Part shown: positions 7,366 through 15,803 of the stretch, in pieces | Position numbering within the stretch: the first letter of the stretch is position 1 | Layout: each line of letters opens with the position of its first letter | Assembly: GCF_002995745.1 (NCBI RefSeq) | Contig: NZ_PVXQ01000001.1 | Location: 62,001 to 126,000 of the forward strand | Reading direction: 5' to 3' | DNA: 64,000 bases | DNA from: Clostridium vincentii | Lineage (GTDB): Bacteria; Bacillota; Clostridia; Clostridiales; Clostridiaceae | Notes under the pieces: generated by a model | What the model saw: the letters and a program-made list of their open reading frames with translations, nothing else | Told to the model about the DNA's origin: nothing | Database searches by the model: none | Made by a program: the position numbers and the translations under genes

Positions 7366-9303
7366 TTAATCTTTCTTATAATAATCACATTCAAACCCAT
7401 CTGCACGAAGTGGCAATCCATCCGCCCAAATAGGAGCAACAGCCATAATATCACAGACTTCTTTTAATGAGCCAAAATTCTTAGGTGCTTCTACAATTAT
7501 TTCATCATGCACATGCATAACTATGTCATAGCCTCTATTAGCTACATGTAGCATAGCTTCAGCTAATAGATCCCTAGCTATAGCCTGTACAATATTTTCT
7601 ACGAGCTTTGGTCCATAAGTTTCTATCCTCTCCCATTTCCTTGTAGCACCAATACCCTCATAGGTAATACCCTCTCTACCAAATTTGTTAAGCTGAATTC
7701 TTGGTTTAATATATGAGAGTTTTCGTCCCGATGGTAAAGTGATAAATAGAATGCCACTTTCATAATGGATTTTTATTTTACCAACCGCTACAGCAGTTCT
7801 TCCCTTTACAGCCTTAAGTGCTGCTTTATCAATATTCCACCATAGTTTTGTAATGTTTGGGTTAGCCTGCCTCCAAGCAGTAACAAGTCCTTGAAGTTCC
7901 TCTTCTGCTACTCCCATTTCAAGAGCACCCATAGCAGTTAGTGCTCCAACTGACCCTCCATAGCCAAGGGCGAGTTCTGAGATCTTACCTTTCTGCCTTA
8001 AAGGTGATCCTTTGGTTATTTCCTCAATTGGCACTTTAAACATCTGACTTGCAGATGCTTCATAGATTTTCCCATGGGTTGCAAACACATCCATGCGCCA
8101 TTTTTCACCGGCTATCGACGCAATAACTCTTGCTTCTATAGCTGAAAAATCCGCAACAATAAATCTATGGTTAGGTTTTGGGATAAAGGCGGTTCGGATT
8201 AGTTCCGATAGAACATTTGGTACATTATCAAATAAAAGTTCAAGCTCATTAAAGCAACCTTGTTTAACTAAGTTCCTTGCTAGAGTTAAGTCTTTGAGAT
8301 GGTTCTGTGGAAGGTTTTGCACTTGCACTAGCCTGCCGGCCCACCTCCCTGTGCGATTAGCACCATAAAACTGTAAAAGACCTCGGACTCTTCCATCTGG
8401 GCACACTGAACGTTCTATTGCTTCATACTTCTTGATTGAGGTTTTTGCAAGTTGTAACCTTAAATTCAACAGCATCTCAACCTCTCCATCGCTTTCCTTA
8501 GCTAAATCTGTTACTGCTTTTTTAGAAAGACTAGGAGCCTGGATTCCATTTTCCAGAAGCCATTTCTTTATCTGTGCCACGCTATTAGGATTTTCAAGTC
8601 CCGTTAAAAGTTGTGCTTTTGAAAAAGTATCAGCTTTCTGAATGCAGTCACATTCTATTGCATTTTTAACAAGCTCCATATCAACAAGAACACCTCGGTC
8701 ATTAATTTGCTGATCTAAACTATATATCTCCTGTTCATTTTCACTTATTGGATACTTTGAAATTTTTACTCTTATATTCCTTTCAACCTCAACATCACGT
8801 TTACAGTATTCTTTGAATAACTGCCATTTCTCCGGTGCATGGTGTGGAAGATTTCTAGTCCGTTCTCCATTGCTTTTTGTAGGTTTACAAGGATTTGAGA
8901 AGTATCTTATTAAATCTTTACCTTCCTTCATTTTCTGCTGCTGAAGTCCTAATACTTGCCCTACTCCATTTAGTGACATTGGAAGTGCAAGCATAGCAGA
9001 CTGGACTGCTGCGCATCTCCATACATCTGGTGACAGTTGCTTTTTTAGATAAGTAGAAATACAAGTTCTTTCAAAGTTGGAATTAAAAGCTGTTTTTACA
9101 ATTCTGTCATCTTGTATTGCTGAAATAATCTCTGCTGGTAAAATCTCACCACTTGCTATATCAATAATTTCTACATCTTCATCATCAAAAGCATATGCAA
9201 ACAGTAATATTTCAAAGTCAGGAGCAGATGCATATGCATAAACACCACATTTTATTAAGTCAACACTACTGAAAGTTTCAATATCTATTGCCAAGATCTT
9301 CAC
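7366..9303 (-). CDS. Phage family A DNA polymerase
   Basis: A 645-residue polymerase. The 3'-5' exonuclease domain starts with LAIDIETFSS and includes FNSNFERTC. The polymerase domain has motif A DFSAIEARVIASIAGE, motif B KISELALGYGG, and motif C HVHDEIIVEAP. There is no 5'-3' exonuclease domain, as is usual for phage versions. It should be the replicative polymerase of the element. It sits in the fixed order DUF2800-DUF2815-polymerase seen in many Gram-positive phages. A hairpin before the gene may tune its expression. Confidence 0.95.
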   Translation of the reverse strand: MKILAIDIETFSSVDLIKCGVYAYASAPDFEILLFAYAFDDEDVEIIDIASGEILPAEIISAIQDDRIVKTAFNSNFERTCISTYLKKQLSPDVWRCAAVQSAMLALPMSLNGVGQVLGLQQQKMKEGKDLIRYFSNPCKPTKSNGERTRNLPHHAPEKWQLFKEYCKRDVEVERNIRVKISKYPISENEQEIYSLDQQINDRGVLVDMELVKNAIECDCIQKADTFSKAQLLTGLENPNSVAQIKKWLLENGIQAPSLSKKAVTDLAKESDGEVEMLLNLRLQLAKTSIKKYEAIERSVCPDGRVRGLLQFYGANRTGRWAGRLVQVQNLPQNHLKDLTLARNLVKQGCFNELELLFDNVPNVLSELIRTAFIPKPNHRFIVADFSAIEARVIASIAGEKWRMDVFATHGKIYEASASQMFKVPIEEITKGSPLRQKGKISELALGYGGSVGALTAMGALEMGVAEEELQGLVTAWRQANPNITKLWWNIDKAALKAVKGRTAVAVGKIKIHYESGILFITLPSGRKLSYIKPRIQLNKFGREGITYEGIGATRKWERIETYGPKLVENIVQAIARDLLAEAMLHVANRGYDIVMHVHDEIIVEAPKNFGSLKEVCDIMAVAPIWADGLPLRADGFECDYYKKD

Positions 9304-9323
9304 TGCTTCACCCCATTTGTTTA

Positions 9324-9356
9324 GTTGAAAAGGTGGGAGTGTATATTACTCCCACC
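9324..9356 (-). terminator. Hairpin between DUF2815 and polymerase genes
   Basis: GGTGGGAGT (9332-9340) and ACTCCCACC (9348-9356) form a perfect 9-bp stem with a 7-nt loop. On the minus strand it is followed by TTTTC, so it may be a weak terminator or attenuator inside the operon. Confidence 0.5.
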
Positions 9357-9364
9357 CACCTTGC

Positions 9365-9907
9365 TTAGTTTAAGAAATCTTCTTCTTCAGAAGTTGTAAA
9401 ATCATCCTCTGCTCTGCTACGAACACTTAGGGGTTCTCCATCTGATAACTTTTGAATATTTTGAAGTCCACAAGCAATCCCTTTATTACCGTTTTGATTG
9501 AAAGCATAAAATGTAATGCTCGCTCTACCATAGCAACCGCTATAAACTTCATTTTGATCTAGAATAGGCTTTACGTTTTTATCTACAACTTGAGGCCTGT
9601 CCTTACTATTGGCATTAACAAAATAGCTGTTTTTATAGGCCTCATCATCTGGCCTTTCAACATCTCCATCGCGAAGTGGAAGCTTTAAGTTAGCAGGTAC
9701 CTTGCCACCAAACTTTGCTTTACCTTCTTGCTTTGCCAGTTCAATAGTGGACTTGATTTCAGCTACTGTTTTACTATCAGATTTTGGGATAATAAGAGAA
9801 ACACTGTACTTTTCATCACCACCATTAATTGATTTAGGTTCCCATATGTTTGCATAACTCAACCGAACCTTACCTGTGATAACCTTACCGTTTGTCTTTT
9901 TTTCCAT
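9365..9907 (-). CDS. DUF2815 single-stranded-DNA-binding-like phage protein
   Basis: A 180-residue protein opening with TGKVRLSYANIWEPKSINGG and containing YSVSLIIPKSD, YFVNANSKDRPQV and SGCYGRASITFYAFNQ, all typical of DUF2815. The family is predicted to have an OB-fold and act as a phage single-strand-binding or annealing partner. The acidic C-terminal tail (EDDFTTSEEEDFLN) resembles SSB tails that recruit partners. It is separated by one base from the DUF2800 gene. Function in replication or recombination is inferred from family and context. Confidence 0.88.
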   Translation of the reverse strand: MEKKTNGKVITGKVRLSYANIWEPKSINGGDEKYSVSLIIPKSDSKTVAEIKSTIELAKQEGKAKFGGKVPANLKLPLRDGDVERPDDEAYKNSYFVNANSKDRPQVVDKNVKPILDQNEVYSGCYGRASITFYAFNQNGNKGIACGLQNIQKLSDGEPLSVRSRAEDDFTTSEEEDFLN

Positions 9908-9908
9908 A

Positions 9909-11075
9909 TTAAATATCCTCCTTAAAATCGGCTGCTGCCGTATTAATTACTGTGACTGCTTGTCTTTTATCGGATTCTGAAACCATCGTGTACTTACCTG
10001 GTGGTTTAGTAATTAGTCCAGCTAGTACTTCTGAAAAAACCTTTTTACCTAACACTTTTTCAAGTGCTGTTATTCCTTTCAGATTTCTTGCGTAAATCTC
10101 ATCGTCAGAATATCCAGCTTCGGTGAGTTTTTCTATTACAGATTTTTCATCACCGTAGGCCCTATTGCTTCTACCTGAAACTATCTTGAACCCTTCAAAA
10201 TCCTCACCATCAATTGCCCTTGCTTCTGCCCATGCCCAAATATCCTTACACCACTTTGCAATATCATCTGCCTGCGATAATACCTCTGCTACTTCATCTT
10301 TAGTTAATAAGGCTGCCTGTCTAAATTCAAATCTTGCCATTTTCAAGTTCTTCTCAGCCCTGGCTCTACAGGTCGCTTTTGCTCTGCAAAACTTACAGGT
10401 GTATTCGCTAGGGTCAAATTCACCCTCTCCATCCCATGCAAGCTGAGCTGCTGGTTTTAGTACATCTTCTGCCCAAGTTAAGAGTTCTTCGGCTGATAAC
10501 TCATATGTTGAGATGTTATCCAAACGTGGCTGACAAATAGTCATGCGTACAGTTTGAATATCATATAAACAATCAAATAGAATCAAAGCGCCAAGAGCAT
10601 AAAGCTGCATTTGAGGGTTGCATTCTGCAGAAACTGCTACTCCTTTTCCACCTTTTAAATCAACTATTTCAAGAGTTCCATCTGCTACAATTACAAGGTC
10701 ACCTGTGCCAAACCCACTTTTAACATATTTAGAGAAGTCCAGTCTTTGTTCAAGCAAAAAGATTGGATCTTTGCACCTCTGCTTGGTCGCTTCAATTAAT
10801 TCAATTGCAAAAGCTACATAAACTTCTACCGCTTCCTCAATTTCTAAATTAAAGAATTCATTGGATTGTAACTCCTTTAGCTTTTTCTTATAAATACTTT
10901 CTTTTACAGCACCAATATATCTACTAAGCTTTAATTCCCCTAGTTCATGCATAAACGTGCCTTCTTCAGCAAAAATACTAGTAGTATTCTCAAAACTCTC
11001 TTCGAGTCTTGCACTTTTATTGCAATGCATCCACCTATGGGCAGAACTTGCGGAAAGTAAAGCATGCGTTCCCAT
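9909..11075 (-). CDS. DUF2800 protein, Cas4/RecB-like nuclease
   Basis: A 388-residue protein. It opens with HALLSASSAHRWMHC, has a PD-(D/E)XK core (GTGDLVIVADGTLEIVDLKGG, with D and D-x-K), QMQLYALGA, and a C-terminal cluster CKFCRAKATCRARA that with the early Cys could hold an Fe-S cluster as in Cas4/AddB-like nucleases. DUF2800 is the established partner of DUF2815 in phages and probably processes DNA ends for recombination. It shares one base with the upstream gene. Confidence 0.88.
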   Translation of the reverse strand: MGTHALLSASSAHRWMHCNKSARLEESFENTTSIFAEEGTFMHELGELKLSRYIGAVKESIYKKKLKELQSNEFFNLEIEEAVEVYVAFAIELIEATKQRCKDPIFLLEQRLDFSKYVKSGFGTGDLVIVADGTLEIVDLKGGKGVAVSAECNPQMQLYALGALILFDCLYDIQTVRMTICQPRLDNISTYELSAEELLTWAEDVLKPAAQLAWDGEGEFDPSEYTCKFCRAKATCRARAEKNLKMARFEFRQAALLTKDEVAEVLSQADDIAKWCKDIWAWAEARAIDGEDFEGFKIVSGRSNRAYGDEKSVIEKLTEAGYSDDEIYARNLKGITALEKVLGKKVFSEVLAGLITKPPGKYTMVSESDKRQAVTVINTAAADFKEDI

Positions 11076-11365
11076 TACATCACCTCAGCTTCTTTTAATA
11101 GATCTTCATAACGAGCTGGATCTATATCAGTAAGTTTTTTTGCTCCATATTTAGTTATTAATGCTTTGACCTCTGGTTGCTTGCCACCCTGTGATCTTGA
11201 AGCTAAAACTCCTCGTACCGTTTCAAGTGTTATTGGTTCTGATTTTTGTGGAGTAGCCGTTAAAGTATTCTCATCAGGCTGTATCTCTTCCAAAAAGGTT
11301 TCAATACTTTTTGCAAGCTGCCGTAAATTATTTACTATTTCAAGTGCTAATTTATTTTTACTCAT
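11075..11365 (-). CDS. Small conserved phage protein before DUF2800
   Basis: A 96-residue protein starting MSKNKLALEIVNNLRQLAKS, with a conserved C-terminal stretch (TLETVRGVLASRSQGGKQPE, then VKALITKYGAKKLTDIDP). Proteins like this always precede DUF2800 in related phages and are often mislabelled 'rRNA biogenesis protein rrp5'. That label is not supported here. The C-terminal part resembles a small helical DNA-binding or protein-contact module. It overlaps DUF2800 by one base and is surely co-translated with it. Function unknown. Confidence 0.75.
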   Translation of the reverse strand: MSKNKLALEIVNNLRQLAKSIETFLEEIQPDENTLTATPQKSEPITLETVRGVLASRSQGGKQPEVKALITKYGAKKLTDIDPARYEDLLKEAEVM

Positions 11366-11385
11366 GGTTTGTTTCCTCCTTTTAA

Positions 11386-12159
11386 TTAAGCTGCGACTAA
11401 TTTATTAATGAAATATACTTGGCCTTTACCAGTAACCTTTGGGGTTTTGCTTATAGTAATGTGACCATCAGAATGGGTAATGACCGTTTCTTTAATTTCA
11501 AACAAATCAAGTTCCATTGACTTTTGAGTTGGCATATTATAATCAGTTCCCTTCTGTTTAATTAAGTAGCCATATTCCCTAAGCCATCTAAAAAACCTCG
11601 TACCAACTATATCAACGCCATTTTGCTTTATGATTTTCGCACAGTCTCCAACAAGAATAGATGTAGTTGAAACCGATACAGCATCAGCAAAGATTACTTT
11701 TGGTCTATCCTTAGCTACTTTCTCTTTTAGTGCCGCAACCTTATCGCATTCCGTTTTCAATGCCTGTAAAGTTCTAATCATTGAATCTGGATCATTTAGC
11801 ATTTCTTCTAATTTTTGAGGCGTTGCATAAACTTTATGTTTTCTTATATCTTTTAGAATTTGCTTTACCTGTTTTTTAAATTCTTTTGCAAATGGCTTGC
11901 GGCTCTGCATCATAACTTCATATAAGCCCTCTTCAGTTAAGAACCACATTTTCCGTCCCTGACCTGACCACGAAATTGTTTCGGTCAGCTTTTCATCAGC
12001 ATCAACCATTGCTACCATCTCATTAACTTTGCTTGGATCATATTTAATCCACTCCGCTACATCCTTTGCAAGAAAAAGCGGTGAATCAATATCTCCATAA
12101 CATCTAAAGTCTTTACCTAAAACTTCTCTTTGCAGAATTACCTTCTTCTCTTTATTCAT
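11386..12159 (-). CDS. Phage antirepressor, BRO-N plus KilAC domains
   Basis: A 257-residue protein. Residues ~10-110 are a BRO-N domain (FRCYGDIDSPLFLAKDVAEW, SWSGQGRKMWFLTEEGLYE, MQSRKPFAKEFKKQV). The C-terminal ~100 residues are a KilAC/ANT domain (IVGTRFFRWLREYGYLI, then KETVITHSDG). Such proteins counter phage repressors or act in early regulation. AGGAGG lies 9 nt before the ATG, inside the upstream 49-codon gene, and the two overlap by 8 nt. No cognate repressor is in the window. Confidence 0.92.
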   Translation of the reverse strand: MNKEKKVILQREVLGKDFRCYGDIDSPLFLAKDVAEWIKYDPSKVNEMVAMVDADEKLTETISWSGQGRKMWFLTEEGLYEVMMQSRKPFAKEFKKQVKQILKDIRKHKVYATPQKLEEMLNDPDSMIRTLQALKTECDKVAALKEKVAKDRPKVIFADAVSVSTTSILVGDCAKIIKQNGVDIVGTRFFRWLREYGYLIKQKGTDYNMPTQKSMELDLFEIKETVITHSDGHITISKTPKVTGKGQVYFINKLVAA

Positions 12160-12301
12160 GGTCTATAACCTCCTGCTTTGATTTAAAATTTTTCAACAGC
12201 TCTGTTATCTTACCGGCAACATCTTGCTCTTTAGGTTTACATTCTTTTAGTACAATATTTGCTGGTGTAGGACTTGTAATTGTGATTTTAATTGTCTGCA
12301 T
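12152..12301 (-). CDS. Small conserved phage protein (49 aa)
   Basis: A 49-codon frame (MQTIKITITSPTPANIVLKE ... FKSKQEVIDHE) with an excellent ribosome site (GAGGAGG, 7 nt before ATG). It overlaps the antirepressor start by 8 nt, so it is probably translationally coupled. A beta strand followed by a helix is predicted by eye. No domain recognised; similar tiny genes are frequent ahead of antirepressors in clostridial phages. Confidence 0.65.
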   Translation of the reverse strand: MQTIKITITSPTPANIVLKECKPKEQDVAGKITELLKNFKSKQEVIDHE

Positions 12302-12385
12302 AATATTTACCTCCTCATTACTTATTTGAAGGCTTCTAATTCGGCCTTACATATATAAGTCATGAAAATTGCAATTCCGAACCCC

Positions 12386-12781
12386 CTAAACTAAAGTTTT
12401 TCTAAGTTTTTTATAAATCTTATTTAAACGATTTCTAATAGCCGCTTCACTAACACCTTCGGTACGAGCAATCTCAATGATTGTCATACCTTGAAAGAAT
12501 ACCTTTTTTATTAATTGATTTTGTTGTGGCAACAACTTGTCCAACTCATTACGTAATAAAGCATCTCTTTCTCTTTTTTCAACTATGGTAACAATGTCTA
12601 CTTCTGTATCTTCGAATTGCAAACCATGCCCTTGCATATCGTCTAAAGAATAGTGTCTTCGTCTTTCTTTTTGGTTACTGTTGTAGGTTATTTTTTCAAT
12701 CTCTATATTTAGCTCAGCAATATTATTTGAAACCTCAATTTCTACTATCTCTCCTGTTACGAATTCATACTTAATATTCAT
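12386..12781 (-). CDS. Sigma region-4-like regulator
   Basis: A 131-residue protein. The C-terminal third is a clear sigma region 4 HTH (LPQQNQLIKKVFFQGMTIIE, then IARTEGVSEAAIRNRLNKIY). The N-terminal half is beta-rich and lacks region 2, so it is not a full sigma factor. Similar proteins occur in phages and conjugative elements (like Tn916 Orf7) as regulators. AAAGGAG lies about 10 nt before the ATG. It is the first gene of the replication module, immediately after the small RNA array, so it may control the early operon. The regulated promoter cannot be named. Confidence 0.75.
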   Translation of the reverse strand: MNIKYEFVTGEIVEIEVSNNIAELNIEIEKITYNSNQKERRRHYSLDDMQGHGLQFEDTEVDIVTIVEKRERDALLRNELDKLLPQQNQLIKKVFFQGMTIIEIARTEGVSEAAIRNRLNKIYKKLRKTLV

Positions 12782-12899
12782 AATTACATCTCTCCTTTAT
12801 TTTTTTTAATAACTGTTAATACTTGAATGTTTAAAAACACGTACATCAACTTTCAATGCATGCGTATCAAAAGTAAAATATTTACATATAAAAAAAGGC

Positions 12900-12980
12900 A
12901 AAAAAAATAGCCGAATAACCGCTAACTTAATTAGCGATCATCCGGCTATTAGGTAGTTCAGTTTCGACTCCGTTGCTCGG
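12900..12980 (-). ncRNA. Tandem small RNA unit 1 (putative)
   Basis: The minus strand reads CCGAGCAACGGAGTC, AACTACCTAA, an 18-bp hairpin (12908-12948, loop TTAAG) and an eight-T run. The stem contains G-U pairs that work only in the minus-strand RNA, so the transcribed strand is minus. TTTAATAAAA upstream (12993-13002) is shared with unit 2. The leader and hairpin layout match units 2 and 3. There is no protein-coding potential longer than a few codons. Confidence 0.6.
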
Positions 12981-13011
12981 TATGTTTATAAATTTTATTA
13001 AATAATCATAA

Positions 13012-13088
13012 AAATAAAAATGCCTGATAACTGTTTTTTAACAATTATCAGGCATTTTAGGTAGTTAATTTTACTCCTTATAGCTCAG
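13012..13088 (-). ncRNA. Tandem small RNA unit 2 (putative)
   Basis: The minus strand carries GAGCTATAAGGAGT, AACTACCTAA, then a 17-bp hairpin (13019-13056, loop of four A) with one U-G pair, ending in TTTTTATTTTT. A promoter fits directly upstream: TTTAAT (13114-13109), 16 nt, TATACT (13092-13087), so transcription would start at or near the conserved GAGC. AGGAGU could pair with ACU-A-CCU in the leader, hiding a Shine-Dalgarno-like sequence. Confidence 0.62.
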
Positions 13089-13201
13089 TATAAATGGTCT
13101 TATTTTTTATTAAATTTTTACATAGCATCAAAATAAGTTTTTTATCAATTATTTAGCCTGAAATATATATACTCAGGGATTATAATTTAGATAACAGAGT
13201 G

Positions 13202-13280
13202 AAAAATAAGAACCCGACAAAAGCTTTGTTAAAGACAATTGTTCGGCTCTTAGGTAATTTTTTAGAGTCCTTTTAGCTAT
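13202..13280 (-). ncRNA. Tandem small RNA unit 3 (putative)
   Basis: This is the most divergent copy: TAGCTAAAAGGACTC, AATTACCTAA, then an imperfect hairpin (about 13207-13250) and a T-rich tail. It begins at the very end of the Com-like gene, so it may be that gene's 3' UTR and terminator as well as a unit of the array. Here GACTC can pair with GAGTC upstream (within the gene's last codons). Confidence 0.5.
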
Positions 13281-13447
13281 GAACATATGACTCTAGTTTT
13301 TCTTAGGTTATTTGTAATTTGATTCTCCAATCTCACCTGGGCAACATGTTTACACTGAATGCACTTTATTGATATTACCCCTGTCGCATCATCCTCTACA
13401 TCAAATAACCTCTTCCCACAAAGTGGACATTTAACTTGTTGCCCCAT
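13277..13447 (-). CDS. Com-like small zinc-finger protein (56 aa)
   Basis: A 56-codon frame with ribosome site GGGGAGGAT before ATG. It encodes two cysteine pairs, CPLCGKRLFDV and CIQCKHVAQV, 18 residues apart, followed by a basic tail (NLRKTRVICS). The spacing matches phage Mu Com, an mRNA-binding zinc protein, and small zinc ribbons in Gram-positive phages. RNA binding is therefore a reasonable inference, notable because three structured RNA units follow directly. It lies between the GTPase gene and the RNA array on the same strand. Confidence 0.7.
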   Translation of the reverse strand: MGQQVKCPLCGKRLFDVEDDATGVISIKCIQCKHVAQVRLENQITNNLRKTRVICS

Positions 13448-13516
13448 TTTATCCTCCCCTTAGTAATTGTTTTTATATATTTATTGTACTTTATATCATC
13501 TTAAGTAAGCTTAGCA

Positions 13517-15784
13517 TCAATAATTTTTCATATCATTTAGTACTTTCTCAAATATAGATTCAATCTCATCAATCCACCTATCAGCGAAGGTTGTATATTC
13601 AATATCTAATTCTGGTAAGATATTATTTAATTCTTTAAGGATACCAGTTCTTCGTCTATAATCAACACCTGAATCTCCATCCATGTACAAGTTGTACCAT
13701 GTTTTAGTTCTAGTCTCTACAAATATTCTTTTTACTATAATTTTTAGATTACCGCTTATTTCCTCTTTCAACCAATCAATTACTCTTTCACTATGGTTCG
13801 GAATTGTAGTCTTGATATAAAAATTAATATTATCAGGATTTTTAATAAATAGTTCGATTTTGCTCATTAAAATAGAACAAAAATCATCTACTGGCTTTAA
13901 TGTTTTAGTAACACCCGAAAAATATGTTTGTCCATTACTTAATCTATTTGTTAATGCCTCGGTTGTCTTATAATGAGTGTAATTCTGTAAATATAAGTTA
14001 GTTTGTTGTTTAATAAAATCGTCTTGAGCTTTACTAAATACCAGTGCAAGTCTTTTGTAATTAAACGCCATAATAGGTTTTTTAGTATCTTTAAGAATAA
14101 AAGTTTTATAATCGTATAAATTTATAAAATGGTCTTGTATAGATGTTAAAAGTTTATCAATACACCTATTATCATTTAACATCAAACCCTTTAGAAACAA
14201 AGTATTCTTTTGAATTGAAGAAATAAAATTATGCACACTTTCTGTAGCATCAATTTTTCTAAATGTAGTATTTTGAATATCTATTAAAAAATTATTTTTA
14301 TCGATATCATCTTCAAAGTCCTTCTTAGTGAAATCATCATAGAAAGTATACATTAACATAACTTTACTTTTATCAGCATTATTATATATTTCTCTTAAAA
14401 TATTTTCTGTAGTTCCATTCATTGACTGTTTTGCTGAATCTACAATTCCAATAATATCATAATTATTATAAATATAATTCGTGCTACCTTCCAAACTACC
14501 AGTATCATCAGTTTTCCGATGTTCGAATCCAACAGTATCAGTTATGCATATCACTTTACTTTTATTTGCCTTACTCAATTTTTCGTTATAAGGAATTTCG
14601 ATTGCAATTGATTGAACCAATGGAGTTATAATATTAGTAAAGTTTTTAATGCTAGTTGATGAAAAAGGTGTTACATATTCCTCCATGCGTTCAATTATAT
14701 AATTATCATTTTTAAATCCTACAATATAATTACCATCTTTAACCATATTACCCATGCCATTTTGTTCAAGTTCACTACATATTATCTTAATTTTTTCTTC
14801 AAGTATTTCCACAACACCCCAAACTAAGTTACCCAATTCACCCTTTAAATTCTCATCTTTTAAAAACAAATCTCTAATATTTTTCTCAATTGCAATATTA
14901 TTCTCACTTTTATCACTAAATCCTTGAACATTGTCTATAACAAAATTAATTATCATAGTATAAATATCTTCAAAAGTTTTATCCCAAAATTTTATTTGCA
15001 GCAATTTATCTTCTAAATTTCTTTTACTATTATCTATTTCATAGTATTTCCCTAAAACATACTCAATTTTAAAAATTTTATCTGGGTCTGATACAAAGTC
15101 CATCATTGATTTATCTCGAATTTCATTTTTTGATTTATTTTCTTGAATCCCTATAAAAATTTTATCTACTGCACGAGTATAACATTCAGAAACTAATCTA
15201 AATATTTCAAAATTGGGCTTAAAATCAACAGAAAATGTAAACTCTTTATATAAGTCCTTGTCCTTAAATATATAATGAGTATCATGTATTGTAGTTCTTG
15301 CAGTATCAACTACTGGAAAATCTACGTCATCTGGAATGTTACTTAATTTTTTAACAATTGTAGATTTACCAGTTCCAAACTGGCCTAAAAATAATAGTCT
15401 AATAAATGTTGAAAAAGTGCACTTTGCTTTTATCATAAGTTCTCCAACAGGACTTTTACGTACAATAGATGTCTTTTTTATCAATACCCTTAAAATCTTT
15501 GTTGTTTCAGAAATTGTAGCATTAATAAGCTCGTTTCCTTGTGAAATGCTTGCATTTTCACCATATAATCCGTATATTCTTGAAATAAACTCACTTAGTA
15601 TTAGTGGTTCATCCACATTAAAAAGTTCTGGATTCTCATTCACAAAACTAAGTTGTTTTTGAATTAGTAGAGCACTTTCTTCAGTGCATTCAATTGTGGG
15701 GCGTGTACGGATGCCCCCCATTCTAATATCAAACTGGTAACTATTTTCTTTTTCTCGTTTAACCGAAACTTTTATTTCTCCCAC
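13517..15784 (-). CDS. Large P-loop GTPase of unknown family
   Basis: A 755-residue soluble protein. G1/Walker A is GQFGTGKST at 134-142, G3 is DTVG at 416-419 (VICITDTVGFEH), followed by YNNYDIIGIVDSAKQSM. The expected N/TKxD is replaced by something like YTFYDDF (~475). About 270 residues separate G1 and G3, far more than in Ras-like GTPases; the layout recalls dynamin-like or AIG1/septin-type proteins with large helical insertions. No membrane segment. GTG start with GGAGGGG 5 nt upstream, and its own perfect consensus promoter. It stands alone between phage replication genes and R-M genes. A defence role is inference. Confidence 0.7.
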   Translation of the reverse strand: MGEIKVSVKREKENSYQFDIRMGGIRTRPTIECTEESALLIQKQLSFVNENPELFNVDEPLILSEFISRIYGLYGENASISQGNELINATISETTKILRVLIKKTSIVRKSPVGELMIKAKCTFSTFIRLLFLGQFGTGKSTIVKKLSNIPDDVDFPVVDTARTTIHDTHYIFKDKDLYKEFTFSVDFKPNFEIFRLVSECYTRAVDKIFIGIQENKSKNEIRDKSMMDFVSDPDKIFKIEYVLGKYYEIDNSKRNLEDKLLQIKFWDKTFEDIYTMIINFVIDNVQGFSDKSENNIAIEKNIRDLFLKDENLKGELGNLVWGVVEILEEKIKIICSELEQNGMGNMVKDGNYIVGFKNDNYIIERMEEYVTPFSSTSIKNFTNIITPLVQSIAIEIPYNEKLSKANKSKVICITDTVGFEHRKTDDTGSLEGSTNYIYNNYDIIGIVDSAKQSMNGTTENILREIYNNADKSKVMLMYTFYDDFTKKDFEDDIDKNNFLIDIQNTTFRKIDATESVHNFISSIQKNTLFLKGLMLNDNRCIDKLLTSIQDHFINLYDYKTFILKDTKKPIMAFNYKRLALVFSKAQDDFIKQQTNLYLQNYTHYKTTEALTNRLSNGQTYFSGVTKTLKPVDDFCSILMSKIELFIKNPDNINFYIKTTIPNHSERVIDWLKEEISGNLKIIVKRIFVETRTKTWYNLYMDGDSGVDYRRRTGILKELNNILPELDIEYTTFADRWIDEIESIFEKVLNDMKNY

Positions 15785-15803
15785 TTTAACCCCTCCATTT
15801 TGT

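Noticed and set aside
11075-11365. Annotation as rRNA biogenesis protein rrp5
   Set aside because: The protein has no S1 repeats and its place before DUF2800 shows a phage protein; the name is a propagated error.
13012-13056. Tiny ORFs such as MPDNC in the RNA units
   Set aside because: They lack properly spaced ribosome sites, are inside the terminator stems and are not conserved among the three units.
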